From: Rhodopseudomonas sp.
GTDB lineage: Bacteria > Pseudomonadota > Alphaproteobacteria > Rhizobiales > Xanthobacteraceae
DNA length: 64,000 nucleotides
Direction: 5' to 3'
Assembly (NCBI GenBank): GCA_016124795.1
Contig: WGNB01000027.1
Location: 34,613 to 98,612 of the forward strand
A program made the position numbers and the translations under genes. The notes beneath the pieces are model-generated. The model was not told the DNA's origin. It saw nothing but the letters and a program-made list of their open reading frames with translations, and did no database searches. This document shows, piece by piece, positions 49,369-58,474 of this stretch (position 1 is the first letter of the stretch; every line of letters begins with the position of its first letter).

Positions 49369-50493
49369 TTGACCGAAGTTCTCAAAGGCGTGCGCGTCGT
49401 CGAGTTGGGCACTATGATTACGGCGCCTCTGGCCGGTATGATGCTGGCCGATTTTGGCGCGGATGTTATCAAAGTCGAGCGTCCCGACGGCGGCGATCCA
49501 TTTCGGAGCTTTCGCGGCGGACTTTATAGTCCACAGTTCGTGGCGTTTAACCGCAACAAGCGCAGTGTCACGGTCGATTTGCAGTCGGCGGCCGGCACGG
49601 CGTCGCTGCGTCGGTTACTAGCCGGTGCAGATGTTCTGCTCGAGAACTATCGGCCCGGCGTGATGGATCGACTCGGCTTCTCGGTCGAGGCGCTCCGCGC
49701 CGCGTTTCCGCGTTTGATTATCTGCACTATCACGGGGTTTGGTCCTGACGGGCCTTATGCGAGCCGTCCGGCTTTCGATGCGGTTGCCGGATCGCTTGCC
49801 GGTATCGCGAGCATTTCTCTCGATCGTGATAAACCGATGGCCAGCGGACCGACCGTTGCCGACAACGTAACCGGGATGTATGCGGCCTATGGTATTCTTG
49901 GCGCGCTTTATGAGCGCGAGAAGACCGGTCGTGGCCGTCGCGTCGAGGTCAATATGCTGGAATCGGCAATTGCCTTCATTCCGGATGCCTTTTCGAATTT
50001 CACCCGGCTCGCGATTGATAACGGCCCCAGAACACGGGTGGCGACTTCTCAGTCTTATGCATTTTGCTGCGCCGACGGCAAACTGCTGGCGTTACATCTT
50101 TCGTCGCCGCCAAAATTTTGGGAAAGCCTGCTGGACGTGCTTGAGCGGCCCGATATGAAGGTCGATCCTCGCTTCAGTACCCGCGACGCGCGGGTGCGCA
50201 ACTACGCCGCGCTTGAAGCGGAGCTGGCGGCGGTGATCCTGCGCCATGATCGCGTTTACTGGATGATGCGTTTGGAAAGCGCGGACGTTCCGTTCGCGCC
50301 AGTCCAGACTATCCCGGAAGTGCTTGACGATCCCCAGGTTCAGCATCTCGGCACGTTTTACAATCAGGTCCATCCGGCCGAGGGTCCGTTGACCTTGATC
50401 AATCGCCCGGTCTGGATTGACGGGAGCCGTGACATTCGCGCGTTGCCGCCGCCGACCCTCGGTCAACATAACTCAGAGCTATTGGATGAATGA
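49369..50493 (+). CDS. CaiB/BaiF family (family III) CoA-transferase
   Basis: VRVVELGTMITAPLAGMMLADFGADVIKVERPDGGDPFRSF...FVAFNRNKRSVTVDL. Confidence 0.95.
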   Translation: MTEVLKGVRVVELGTMITAPLAGMMLADFGADVIKVERPDGGDPFRSFRGGLYSPQFVAFNRNKRSVTVDLQSAAGTASLRRLLAGADVLLENYRPGVMDRLGFSVEALRAAFPRLIICTITGFGPDGPYASRPAFDAVAGSLAGIASISLDRDKPMASGPTVADNVTGMYAAYGILGALYEREKTGRGRRVEVNMLESAIAFIPDAFSNFTRLAIDNGPRTRVATSQSYAFCCADGKLLALHLSSPPKFWESLLDVLERPDMKVDPRFSTRDARVRNYAALEAELAAVILRHDRVYWMMRLESADVPFAPVQTIPEVLDDPQVQHLGTFYNQVHPAEGPLTLINRPVWIDGSRDIRALPPPTLGQHNSELLDE

Positions 50494-50583
50494 CCGAGAT
50501 TCAATGGTGGCGATCGGCTGAGAAGGAGTCATGTCGCCGTGGCCGGCAAAGAGTCAAAAAGAAAACAAACGGGGGGATAAGGA

Positions 50584-51555
50584 ATGCGCTTTCTAACATC
50601 ATTGGTCGTGGCGATGATCATGACGATGTCGGCCGGGGTCGGCGCGCGCGCGGCGGACTGGCCGGCGAGCCCGATCCACATGATCGTCCCGTTTGGTGCA
50701 GGCGGCGCGGCTGATATCTTAACGCGGCTCGTTGCCGAAAAACTGAGTGCTTCCCTGGGGCAATCGGTTGTCGTCGAAGACCGGCCAGGTGCTGGCGGCA
50801 ATATCGGCGGCGCATTCGTTGCTCATGCCAACCCGGATGGTTACACCCTGTTGATGAGCGGCAGTCCGACACATTCGGTCGGTCCCCACCTTTATAAAAA
50901 TCTTGCTTACGATCCGATGCGCGATGTGCCGCCGGTGGCAATGATCGCAGCGGGCCCTAATCTGCTGGTGGTCAATCCGGCATTGCCGGTTCATTCGCTT
51001 GGCGATCTTGTCGCGCTCGCGCGCCGGAAACCCGGTCAGCTGACTTATTCTTCGGCTGGTGTTGGAACGTCGGGTCATTTGGCGGCGGAATTTCTCAAGA
51101 AAGCTGCCGGTATATCGGCGCGCCATATTCCTTTCAAAAGCGGGCCAGAGGCGGTGACGGCTGTTCTGTCCGGTCAGATCGACTTCATGTTCTTCACCGT
51201 GCCGGCTTTGTTGCCGCAGGTGAAGGCCGGTAAGTTGCGCGCGTTGGCTATCACGAGTCTCACGCGGAGCAAGTTGGTGCCGGACATCGCCACCGTCGCT
51301 GAATCCGGCTATCCGGATTTTGAAGTGTTGGCCTGGTATGGTCTGTTTGCGCCGCGAGGCACTCCAGCGCCGATTACGGCCCGGCTGAGTCAGGAGATCG
51401 GCAAGATTGTCGCCTCGCCGGAAGTTCAGGAAAAGATGGCCCGCCTTGGCGTCGAGCCAAAGTATCTGGATTCGAAACAGCTCACTGAATTCATTACCGA
51501 TGAATCGGCGAAATGGGGCGCCCTGATCAAGGACGCGGGCATCGAGCCCAAATAA
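50584..51555 (+). CDS. Tripartite tricarboxylate transporter substrate-binding protein (TctC/Bug)
   Basis: DWPASPIHMIVPFGAGGAADILTRLVAEKLSASLGQSVVVEDRPGAGGNIGG. Confidence 0.94.
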   Translation: MRFLTSLVVAMIMTMSAGVGARAADWPASPIHMIVPFGAGGAADILTRLVAEKLSASLGQSVVVEDRPGAGGNIGGAFVAHANPDGYTLLMSGSPTHSVGPHLYKNLAYDPMRDVPPVAMIAAGPNLLVVNPALPVHSLGDLVALARRKPGQLTYSSAGVGTSGHLAAEFLKKAAGISARHIPFKSGPEAVTAVLSGQIDFMFFTVPALLPQVKAGKLRALAITSLTRSKLVPDIATVAESGYPDFEVLAWYGLFAPRGTPAPITARLSQEIGKIVASPEVQEKMARLGVEPKYLDSKQLTEFITDESAKWGALIKDAGIEPK

Positions 51556-51576
51556 CCGGAATAGAGCGACATCATC

Positions 51577-52683
51577 ATGCGGCTCCATGACTATTCTCTA
51601 CACGTTTACGCCTTGCGTTATGAACGGCCGATTCAATGGAGTGACATCGTCGAGGAGGCAGCGCCCTACGTCCTGCTGCGGTTGCAAGACGATATGGGAG
51701 CTGTCGGCGTTGCCGAGGTGACGGTGAAGCCGACATGGTGCGGCGTGAATGCCCGAACCCTGACGGTGGCGGTCGAGGACATCTTTATGCCGATTCTGGC
51801 TCAGATCGACTTGACCGATCCGGTTCAGGTGCGTCGGACGCTCGACCGCATTCCGGAGAATACGGCTGCCAAGACGTTGATTGATAATGCCTGTTGGGAT
51901 CTTTACGCGGCGCGAAGCGGTCAATCGCTGCGGGGCCATTGGGGCGGATCGGGTCGCGTCGAGGTGTCCTGGGCGCTGACACGTCAACCGCCGCAGGCCA
52001 TGGCGAACGAAGCGGAGACGATGGTGGCGCGCCATGGCTTTCGCACCATCAAGGTGAAAGGCGGCCAGGGAATTGCGGTCGACCGCGCCGTCATGAAAGC
52101 GATTCGTGATGCTGTCGGCGATCGCATCAGGCTCTATGTCGACGCCAATGGTGCTTACCCTTATGCCGAGGCGGCAGACTACGTCCGGGCGATGGCCGAT
52201 TTCGGCGCCGAGATGGTCGAAGACCCCTGCGTGACGGCACCGGACGGTAAGTTTCGGCAGTTGCAGGAGGTCGGGCCAGTGCCGGTGCTGGTCGATTTCG
52301 GTTGCACATCGATCCGGGATGCGGCGAGTTATATCGCGAATGGGACCAAGGCCCTGAGCCTCAAACCCGGGCGGTTTGGATTGACCGATTCGCGCGCCAT
52401 GCTGCAACTTGCCGATGCCGCTTCTTGTCATTCGATAGCCGGTTTAATGGGTGAAAGCACGGTCGGTACTTTCTTGGGCTTGCAATTCGCTTCGATCTTG
52501 CATGCGTCACCGTTACCGGCGGAATTGTCCGGTTATCTTGGCATGACTGAGCACGTCACTACGACTATTCCAAAGATCGAGAATGGCGAGGTGCAACTGC
52601 CGGATTCCGCTTCGGTCGCAAGCATGGTCGACTTCGATGCTGTCGAGTTTTATGGCCAACGGGGCCAAGATCAGATCCGTTAA
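51577..52683 (+). CDS. Mandelate racemase/muconate lactonizing enzyme family protein (enolase superfamily)
   Basis: DNACWDLYAARSGQSL, IKVKGGQG, LYVDANGAYPYAEA, MVEDPC, LKPGRFGLTDS. Confidence 0.88.
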   Translation: MRLHDYSLHVYALRYERPIQWSDIVEEAAPYVLLRLQDDMGAVGVAEVTVKPTWCGVNARTLTVAVEDIFMPILAQIDLTDPVQVRRTLDRIPENTAAKTLIDNACWDLYAARSGQSLRGHWGGSGRVEVSWALTRQPPQAMANEAETMVARHGFRTIKVKGGQGIAVDRAVMKAIRDAVGDRIRLYVDANGAYPYAEAADYVRAMADFGAEMVEDPCVTAPDGKFRQLQEVGPVPVLVDFGCTSIRDAASYIANGTKALSLKPGRFGLTDSRAMLQLADAASCHSIAGLMGESTVGTFLGLQFASILHASPLPAELSGYLGMTEHVTTTIPKIENGEVQLPDSASVASMVDFDAVEFYGQRGQDQIR

Positions 52684-52825
52684 GTGCGACCGGAGCCGTC
52701 GCGTCATATTGACTGGCCCGTTGGATCAAGGCCGGACAAAGGTCGTCTTCATGTCTCGGGATGACCTCGTGCGGCCATCTCGAGACACCGCGGCGGAGGC
52801 TGCTCCACAGTTTCGAATGACAGAC

Positions 52826-52862
52826 TGTCTGTGCCCGGAGGGTATGCATCCAGGCACAGACA
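52826..52862. terminator. Hairpin between convergent genes (possible bidirectional terminator)
   Basis: TGTCTGTGCC-17 nt-GGCACAGACA, perfect 10-bp inverted repeat between converging ORFs (ends 52683 and 52879). Confidence 0.5.
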
Positions 52863-52878
52863 GGGCTCGCCGGATCGG

Positions 52879-53829
52879 CTATTTCCTTGCCATGGGAGCG
52901 ACCGCGTCCTCATAAGGATAGCTTTGCGGCATGATCTTGAGCGCGACTGAAATTTTCTGCGTCGCATCGACATTGGCCCGGCTGAACGTCCCGTCAGGCG
53001 AATAGACTTTGTACATATGCTCGAGAGCGGCCTTCAGGACGGTCGGGTTAGCATTGGCAAAATGCTTCTTGGCGATTTCGAACGTGTCGTCGTGGTGGCC
53101 TTTGATGTATTGTTGGGCCTCTACGAGGGCATCGAACACACCCTTGGCGTCGTTGGGAGATTTGTTGAGAAAAGCTTTGCTGGTCGAAAGCGGGGCCGAC
53201 GAAAATGCGTCGAGTTTGGCGGCGACATCCACGACCACATTGGCGATGCCCTGGTTGACCGCGATGCTGACGAACGGCTCGAATAGCATCGCCGCATCTG
53301 CGCGTTTGCTCTTGAGCGCGCCTAGCAATTCGCCGCCGCCGCCGACCGATACCAGGCTCACATCTTTGGCCGGGTCCATGCCAGCCTGGATCAGGAAATA
53401 GCGGGTCAGGTTGGCCGTGAGCGAGCCGGGGCTGGTAACGGCAATCGTTTTTCCTTTAAGGTCGGCGACGGATTTGATGCCGGCGTCCGGACGGGCAATC
53501 AACGAAAATGGCACGCGCGAAGTCTGCGCGAAAAACAGCATGACGTCGACGCCTCTGGCGCGCATCAGGCCGACTTCGGGGAACCCTGTGCCGACGATTT
53601 GAACTTCGCCGGCGATGTAGGCTTTCATGGCTTCGCCGCCGCCGCGGCTGGTCACGACATCGACCTCGACGCCGTGCTTTTTGAACAGGCCTTTCGCCTG
53701 AGCGACGAATATCGGCATCGACTCCAGCGACATCACCGGCAAAGCAATCTTGACCGGCTCGGCTGAAGCCATCGCCGGCAAAGCGCAAAGCGCCCCGATC
53801 ATCGCCAATATTTTCATCGAAAGTCGCAT
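52879..53829 (-). CDS. ABC transporter substrate-binding protein (NMT1/SsuA-like)
   Basis: Signal peptide; VEVDVVTSRGGGEAMKAYIAGEVQIVGTGFPEVGLMRARG; followed by permease and ATPase genes. Confidence 0.88.
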   Translation of the reverse strand: MRLSMKILAMIGALCALPAMASAEPVKIALPVMSLESMPIFVAQAKGLFKKHGVEVDVVTSRGGGEAMKAYIAGEVQIVGTGFPEVGLMRARGVDVMLFFAQTSRVPFSLIARPDAGIKSVADLKGKTIAVTSPGSLTANLTRYFLIQAGMDPAKDVSLVSVGGGGELLGALKSKRADAAMLFEPFVSIAVNQGIANVVVDVAAKLDAFSSAPLSTSKAFLNKSPNDAKGVFDALVEAQQYIKGHHDDTFEIAKKHFANANPTVLKAALEHMYKVYSPDGTFSRANVDATQKISVALKIMPQSYPYEDAVAPMARK

Positions 53830-53879
53830 GGCATCCTCCCTGTTTCAATTTTGGTTGGTCTGATTAAAGCAGCGATCCA

Positions 53880-54656
53880 TCACTTCTCATCGGCGAACCG
53901 CCAATGCACCAGTACATGGCCAAGCGCGTCGACCGCGAAGCTGAGCGCTGCCGCAAAAATCGCCAGGGCAATAATGCCGAGATACAAGGTCGGCGTGTCC
54001 AGCGTGCCGGATGCATAAAGGATCATGTGACCGAGGCCGGATCGGGACGCGACAAATTCACCGATGACTGCGCCGATTAATGCGAGCCCTGAGCCGATCT
54101 TGAGGCCGGTATAGATACTCGGCAGCGACGATGGCACGACCACTTTCCAGAAGATCTGCCAGCGGTTGGCGCCCATGACCCATAGGGCGTCGACCAGCGT
54201 GCGCTCGAGGCGGAGCGAGGCGGTGTAAACCGGAATGAACATCGCAAAGAAGACGATGTAGACGCTGATGCCAATTTTCGACGCCAGTCCGAGCCCGAGC
54301 CAGAGAATGAATAGCGGGGCGATCACAATGACTGGAATGCCGTTAAGCACCATCAGGAAGGGTTCTATGACCCGCGACAGCGTGCGCGACTGCGGCAGTA
54401 CCAGGCCCGTGGCGATGCCGGCCAGCGAACCGGCGATCAGTCCGAGCATAGTCTCGAACACGGTGATGCCAATATTGGGCATCAGCGTGCCTTCGCCGTA
54501 TTGGGCCTGCAAGGCGTGGTAAATTTCGGTTGGGCTCGAAAAGAAGAGCTTGCTCAGAATGCCGTAGCGGACACCGAGTTCGGTTCCAAGCAGCAGCACC
54601 GCCAGCACCAGGAGCCGGCCGAGCGTTACGATCAGGTTATGCCACGATATTGTCAT
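53880..54656 (-). CDS. ABC transporter permease (SsuC/TauC-like)
   Basis: Multi-TM, LRLERTLVDALWVMGANRWQIFWKVVVPSSLPSIYTGLKIGSGLALIGAVIGEFVAS (EAA loop). Confidence 0.93.
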   Translation of the reverse strand: MTISWHNLIVTLGRLLVLAVLLLGTELGVRYGILSKLFFSSPTEIYHALQAQYGEGTLMPNIGITVFETMLGLIAGSLAGIATGLVLPQSRTLSRVIEPFLMVLNGIPVIVIAPLFILWLGLGLASKIGISVYIVFFAMFIPVYTASLRLERTLVDALWVMGANRWQIFWKVVVPSSLPSIYTGLKIGSGLALIGAVIGEFVASRSGLGHMILYASGTLDTPTLYLGIIALAIFAAALSFAVDALGHVLVHWRFADEK

Positions 54657-55435
54657 GCCGCCGTCTCATTCATCCCGGTGACGCTGATGTCGAGAGCGTC
54701 CCAGATGCGCTTGAAATAGGTTGCGTACTCCGGCATTGCCGGTACGTCGGCAACGCTCTTGGCGCCGCGGCTGAACGGGATGTCGAAGATCTCCTTGACG
54801 GTGCCGGGCCTGCGGCTGAGGACGACGACCCGGTCGGCCATGGAAATGGCTTCCGAGATATCGTGCGTGACGAGCAGCACGCTGCGTTTTCCGGCGCGAC
54901 AGATCTTGACCACGTCGTTTTCAATGACGACGCGGGTCTGGGCGTCGAGCGCAGCGAACGGTTCGTCGAGCAGCAGGACTTCCGGTTCCATCGCCAAAGT
55001 CTGCGCCAAGGCCGCACGTTTCTGCATGCCGCCCGAGAGGGCGTGAGGATATTTGCGCTCAAAGCCGCCAAGCCCGTATTGCCGCATCAAGGTGACGGCC
55101 TTGTCACGGCGAAAGCTCTTTGGTTCGCCGCGGATTTCCAGCCCCAATTCGACGTTCTCGACAACCGATCGCCAGGGCAGCAGTGTGCTTTGTTGAAACA
55201 TCATGCCGATCAGGCGGTTCTGTCCCTTAACCGGCCGCCCGTCGATAAGGATATCGCCTGCTGTCGGCTTGCGCAGACCGGTCGCGAGGCTCAGCAGCGT
55301 TGACTTGCCGCAACCGCTCGGCCCGACGACAGCTACGATTTCATCCTCGCCGCAGGTGAAAGAGACGTCGTGCAGCACGTCGATCGTGTTGCGCTTGGTG
55401 GGGAAGTGAAAGCTGATGTTGCGGAATTCGAGCAT
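54653..55435 (-). CDS. ABC transporter ATP-binding protein (SsuB/TauB-like)
   Basis: GPSGCGKST, LSGGMQKRAALAQTLAMEPEVLLLDEPFAALDAQTR. Confidence 0.95.
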   Translation of the reverse strand: MLEFRNISFHFPTKRNTIDVLHDVSFTCGEDEIVAVVGPSGCGKSTLLSLATGLRKPTAGDILIDGRPVKGQNRLIGMMFQQSTLLPWRSVVENVELGLEIRGEPKSFRRDKAVTLMRQYGLGGFERKYPHALSGGMQKRAALAQTLAMEPEVLLLDEPFAALDAQTRVVIENDVVKICRAGKRSVLLVTHDISEAISMADRVVVLSRRPGTVKEIFDIPFSRGAKSVADVPAMPEYATYFKRIWDALDISVTGMNETAA

Positions 55436-55450
55436 GATAATGTTTCGGTT

Positions 55451-55960
55451 TCAGCGGGCGTTGCCGGCGCCGGCGACCGGTTTGCCGATGCCGAGTGGTT
55501 CCGCGTCGATAAGGACAAAGGCCACCCGTGCCCGTGTCGCGCTACGGTTTGCCCAAGCGTGATTGGTGCCGCGCTGAACCAGGACTTCGCCAGCCTTCAA
55601 TGTGACCGAGGTGTCGTCCATATCCATGTCGATTTCACCTTCGAGCACGATGACGTAGTCGATGGTTTCGGTGCGATGCAGGTGCGGCGTGTTGCCCGGC
55701 GGGAAATCGATGATGGCAAAGCGGGTGCCCATGGCCGGCGGCGCGGTGCCCATGATGCGGGCGCCCATATCCTCGATGTCGGTGCCGATTTCGATGCCGG
55801 CCGGACACTTGTCGGTCGCCCAGATAAGCGTGGATACGGTGCCGGGGGACGGGAATTTGGCATTGCTCGCCGGGCCGTCGATCAGGGCTTTTGCGACGTT
55901 GGCGGCGTCGTGTCCGGTGACAACGCGGCGGATCGGTGGGTATTCGGATTTTTGATTCAT
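55451..55960 (-). CDS. Cupin domain protein
   Basis: HLHRTETIDYVIVLEGEIDMDMDDTSVTLKAGEVLVQRGTNHAWANRS; start set at MNQKSEYPPIRRV. Confidence 0.88.
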   Translation of the reverse strand: MNQKSEYPPIRRVVTGHDAANVAKALIDGPASNAKFPSPGTVSTLIWATDKCPAGIEIGTDIEDMGARIMGTAPPAMGTRFAIIDFPPGNTPHLHRTETIDYVIVLEGEIDMDMDDTSVTLKAGEVLVQRGTNHAWANRSATRARVAFVLIDAEPLGIGKPVAGAGNAR

Positions 55961-55982
55961 GCGCTTTGCTCGCTGAAGTCGT

Positions 55983-57206
55983 TCACGGACCGATGACCTG
56001 GAAGTCCATCGGGAAGTCGTGCATGCGTCGCGCGCCGGCCTCAGTGATATGCACTGTTTCGGCGAAAACACAGCCGGTCTTGCCGTCCTGCCACTTCGGA
56101 TCGAAGAGATCGATGTTGAAGGCGAACACCATGCCCGGACGGAAGTGGTCGCCGACCGACTTGAGCGCTTCCTGGTCGGCTTTGAGAGCGTGGTGGCGAT
56201 AGCGCGGATATTCCAGCGAGGCCAAACCGTGGCCGTGAATGCCGGTTTCACACATGCCAAGACCAAGGTCATGGATGACATCTCGGACATGATCCATGGC
56301 GGCCGCGATCGGTTTGCCGGGGCCGAAGCGTTTCATGCCTTCGTCGAAAGCGGCCACGCAACCGTCGTAGATCCGGCGCTGGTCGCGCTCCGGCTCGCCG
56401 AGCGAAAACGTCCGCTCAACGTGGGTGAAATATCCGCCGGTCTTTGGATGAATCTCGCAAGTGATCAGATCGCCGGCTTCCATCGGTCGAACCGTTGGTA
56501 ACCGAAAAGGGTGCGGCGATGGATAGCGGTCGCAGGCCCACAGGAACAGCGTCGGCTCTTCGCCTCCATTGGCCAGCATGGTCTCCATCATGCTGCCATA
56601 GACTTCCGACTCGCGTACGCCCGGCCGCGCGATGTCACGGCAGGTTTGCAACATCATGTCACCGAGTTTGGCCGCGTCTTCGAGGATCGCGATTTCTTCG
56701 TCGCTTTTGACGGTACGCTGCAATTCCAGCATGTCGTCGAGATTGACGAAGTCGGCTTTCGGCAGCAATTCGAGCAGGCGCGTGTAAACGCTGTGCGGCA
56801 GCCAGCCGTCGGGATCGAGCGGTCCGGCAAGTCCGTCCATGCCGATGCGTGCGCCGGCCAGGTTCAATTCGTTGATCCGGTGCGCCACCGTGTCGGCCCA
56901 TGGGCCGCGACGGGAGCGGATGTCGGACACCCAGTCCTGGCTGGCGCGCCAGCCGTCGAGAAAAGTCGGCATGAAAACGAAGCACGTAGGATCGCCGTGG
57001 CGCGGGAACACGAGAATGTTGTGTTCTGCGTTGCCGCCGACCGGGCAGAGGTAGCGCGCATTGGCGGTGCAGAAATCCCACATCGCCGGCCAGCCCCACA
57101 GCACCAGGCAATCGAGCCCACGTCTGTCCATTTCACGACGGGTTGTTTCCCAGCGCCGGTCACGTTCGGCGAGCGACAGGCGGGGTAGTTCCAGGCGGCT
57201 GCGCAT
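55983..57206 (-). CDS. M24-family (pita-bread fold) protein, Xaa-Pro aminopeptidase/creatinase-like
   Basis: LQRTVKSDEEIAILEDAAKLGDMMLQTCRDIARPGVRESEVYGSM..., GIHGHGLASLEYPRY; metal-ligand positions look altered (see findings). Confidence 0.83.
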   Translation of the reverse strand: MRSRLELPRLSLAERDRRWETTRREMDRRGLDCLVLWGWPAMWDFCTANARYLCPVGGNAEHNILVFPRHGDPTCFVFMPTFLDGWRASQDWVSDIRSRRGPWADTVAHRINELNLAGARIGMDGLAGPLDPDGWLPHSVYTRLLELLPKADFVNLDDMLELQRTVKSDEEIAILEDAAKLGDMMLQTCRDIARPGVRESEVYGSMMETMLANGGEEPTLFLWACDRYPSPHPFRLPTVRPMEAGDLITCEIHPKTGGYFTHVERTFSLGEPERDQRRIYDGCVAAFDEGMKRFGPGKPIAAAMDHVRDVIHDLGLGMCETGIHGHGLASLEYPRYRHHALKADQEALKSVGDHFRPGMVFAFNIDLFDPKWQDGKTGCVFAETVHITEAGARRMHDFPMDFQVIGP

Positions 57207-57235
57207 TGGCCGGTTTCCTCATGCTTGAACGAGTT

Positions 57236-58207
57236 TTAGATGCCGCGCGCCTGCATGCGCTTGAGGCTGTCGAGATAATCGCCGATAGCCCGTTCGATGT
57301 CGTACTGGGCCGTAAAGCCGAGCTCCGTGCGGGCGCGGCTGACGTCGTAAACTCCGTGCGGCGGATAGGGCATGCCGAGGAAATTGGTGCCGGGCCCGAT
57401 CTTGATGTCGGCACCGGGAATCTTCTTGCGCAACACGTCGGCAAAATCATTGAGCGAATGAGCGACGCCGCTTCCGATATTGTAGACGCGGCTTGGCACC
57501 TTGTCGGCAACGGTGGCGAGGTAGATGCCGGCAGCGGAATCCTTATTGTAAATGAAATCGTCCTTGGCATCGCCGCCGGCGGGATGATGAAACGGCAAGC
57601 CGTGAAATGGATTTTCGACGATCTGGCTGGTCACGCCCATTTTGCCATGGCGGGCCGTTTTGCCGGGCCCATAGGTGGTGGCAAAACGTATTATGGCGAC
57701 ATCGACGCCCATGTTGTTGGCGTAATAGATGCCGGTCTGTTCGCCCATCAACTTGGCGCTGTCGTAAATCCGCTGCGGATTCTTGGGCGCATCTTCCGGG
57801 ATCGGCTTGTAGTGCGGCGGGCCATATTCGCCTAGGACGGGACCGTAGATTCCTTTGGCGCTGGTATAGACCACCCGGCGGATGTCGAAGGCGCGCGCTG
57901 CCTCAAGCACATTGACCATGCCCATCACATTGACCTGAATGCTCAATGCCGGATTGGAGGCCGAGACCGCGCCGACAAAGGCCGCGGCATGTACGATGTG
58001 CGTGACTTTGTGCTTCTTGATGATTTCAAGCAGGCGCGGCCAATCGAGAATGTCCCCGGCCTCGAAGTCGATATTGTCGACGATGTCGTCAATCAGTCGG
58101 TCGTCGCGGTGGCGCGCCATCACCACGGGGCGATGACCTTCGTTTACGAATTTTCTGCTGGTCTCGGCGCCGATGACACCCATACCGCCCGTGATCAGCA
58201 CCTTCAT
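57236..58207 (-). CDS. NAD(P)-dependent epimerase/dehydratase (extended SDR)
   Basis: MKVLITGGMGVIGAETSRKFVNEGH, VYTSAKGIYG, IYDSAKLMGEQ (YxxxK-like). Confidence 0.88.
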   Translation of the reverse strand: MKVLITGGMGVIGAETSRKFVNEGHRPVVMARHRDDRLIDDIVDNIDFEAGDILDWPRLLEIIKKHKVTHIVHAAAFVGAVSASNPALSIQVNVMGMVNVLEAARAFDIRRVVYTSAKGIYGPVLGEYGPPHYKPIPEDAPKNPQRIYDSAKLMGEQTGIYYANNMGVDVAIIRFATTYGPGKTARHGKMGVTSQIVENPFHGLPFHHPAGGDAKDDFIYNKDSAAGIYLATVADKVPSRVYNIGSGVAHSLNDFADVLRKKIPGADIKIGPGTNFLGMPYPPHGVYDVSRARTELGFTAQYDIERAIGDYLDSLKRMQARGI

Positions 58208-58245
58208 CGCTTTCTCCCGCCGACAGCCGGGGCCTTGACGACCCC

Positions 58246-58279
58246 TCTTTTAATTAACCCCCGGGTGAGTTAAGAGAGA
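58246..58279. promoter_or_regulatory. Palindromic operator candidate in epimerase/tetR divergent promoter
   Basis: CTCTTTTAATTAACCC-cc-GGGTGAGTTAAGAGAG, 13/16 matching arm positions. Confidence 0.6.
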
Positions 58280-58474
58280 ACACCAGAACTTGTCAAGCGA
58301 GCCGGCGTCGTCGGCCCTTGTGCCGCGCGCGTCGCCATCCGGGCGCGCTGCCACCGTTGGAAATCTGAGACGATGAAATTGGATCGCGACAGTAGGGGAC
58401 CCGGTGTGAATGCGACGCGACGATCGGCACATCGCGTCCGCAACGGCGTGACGCCCGAAATTGTTGCGCCCGCC

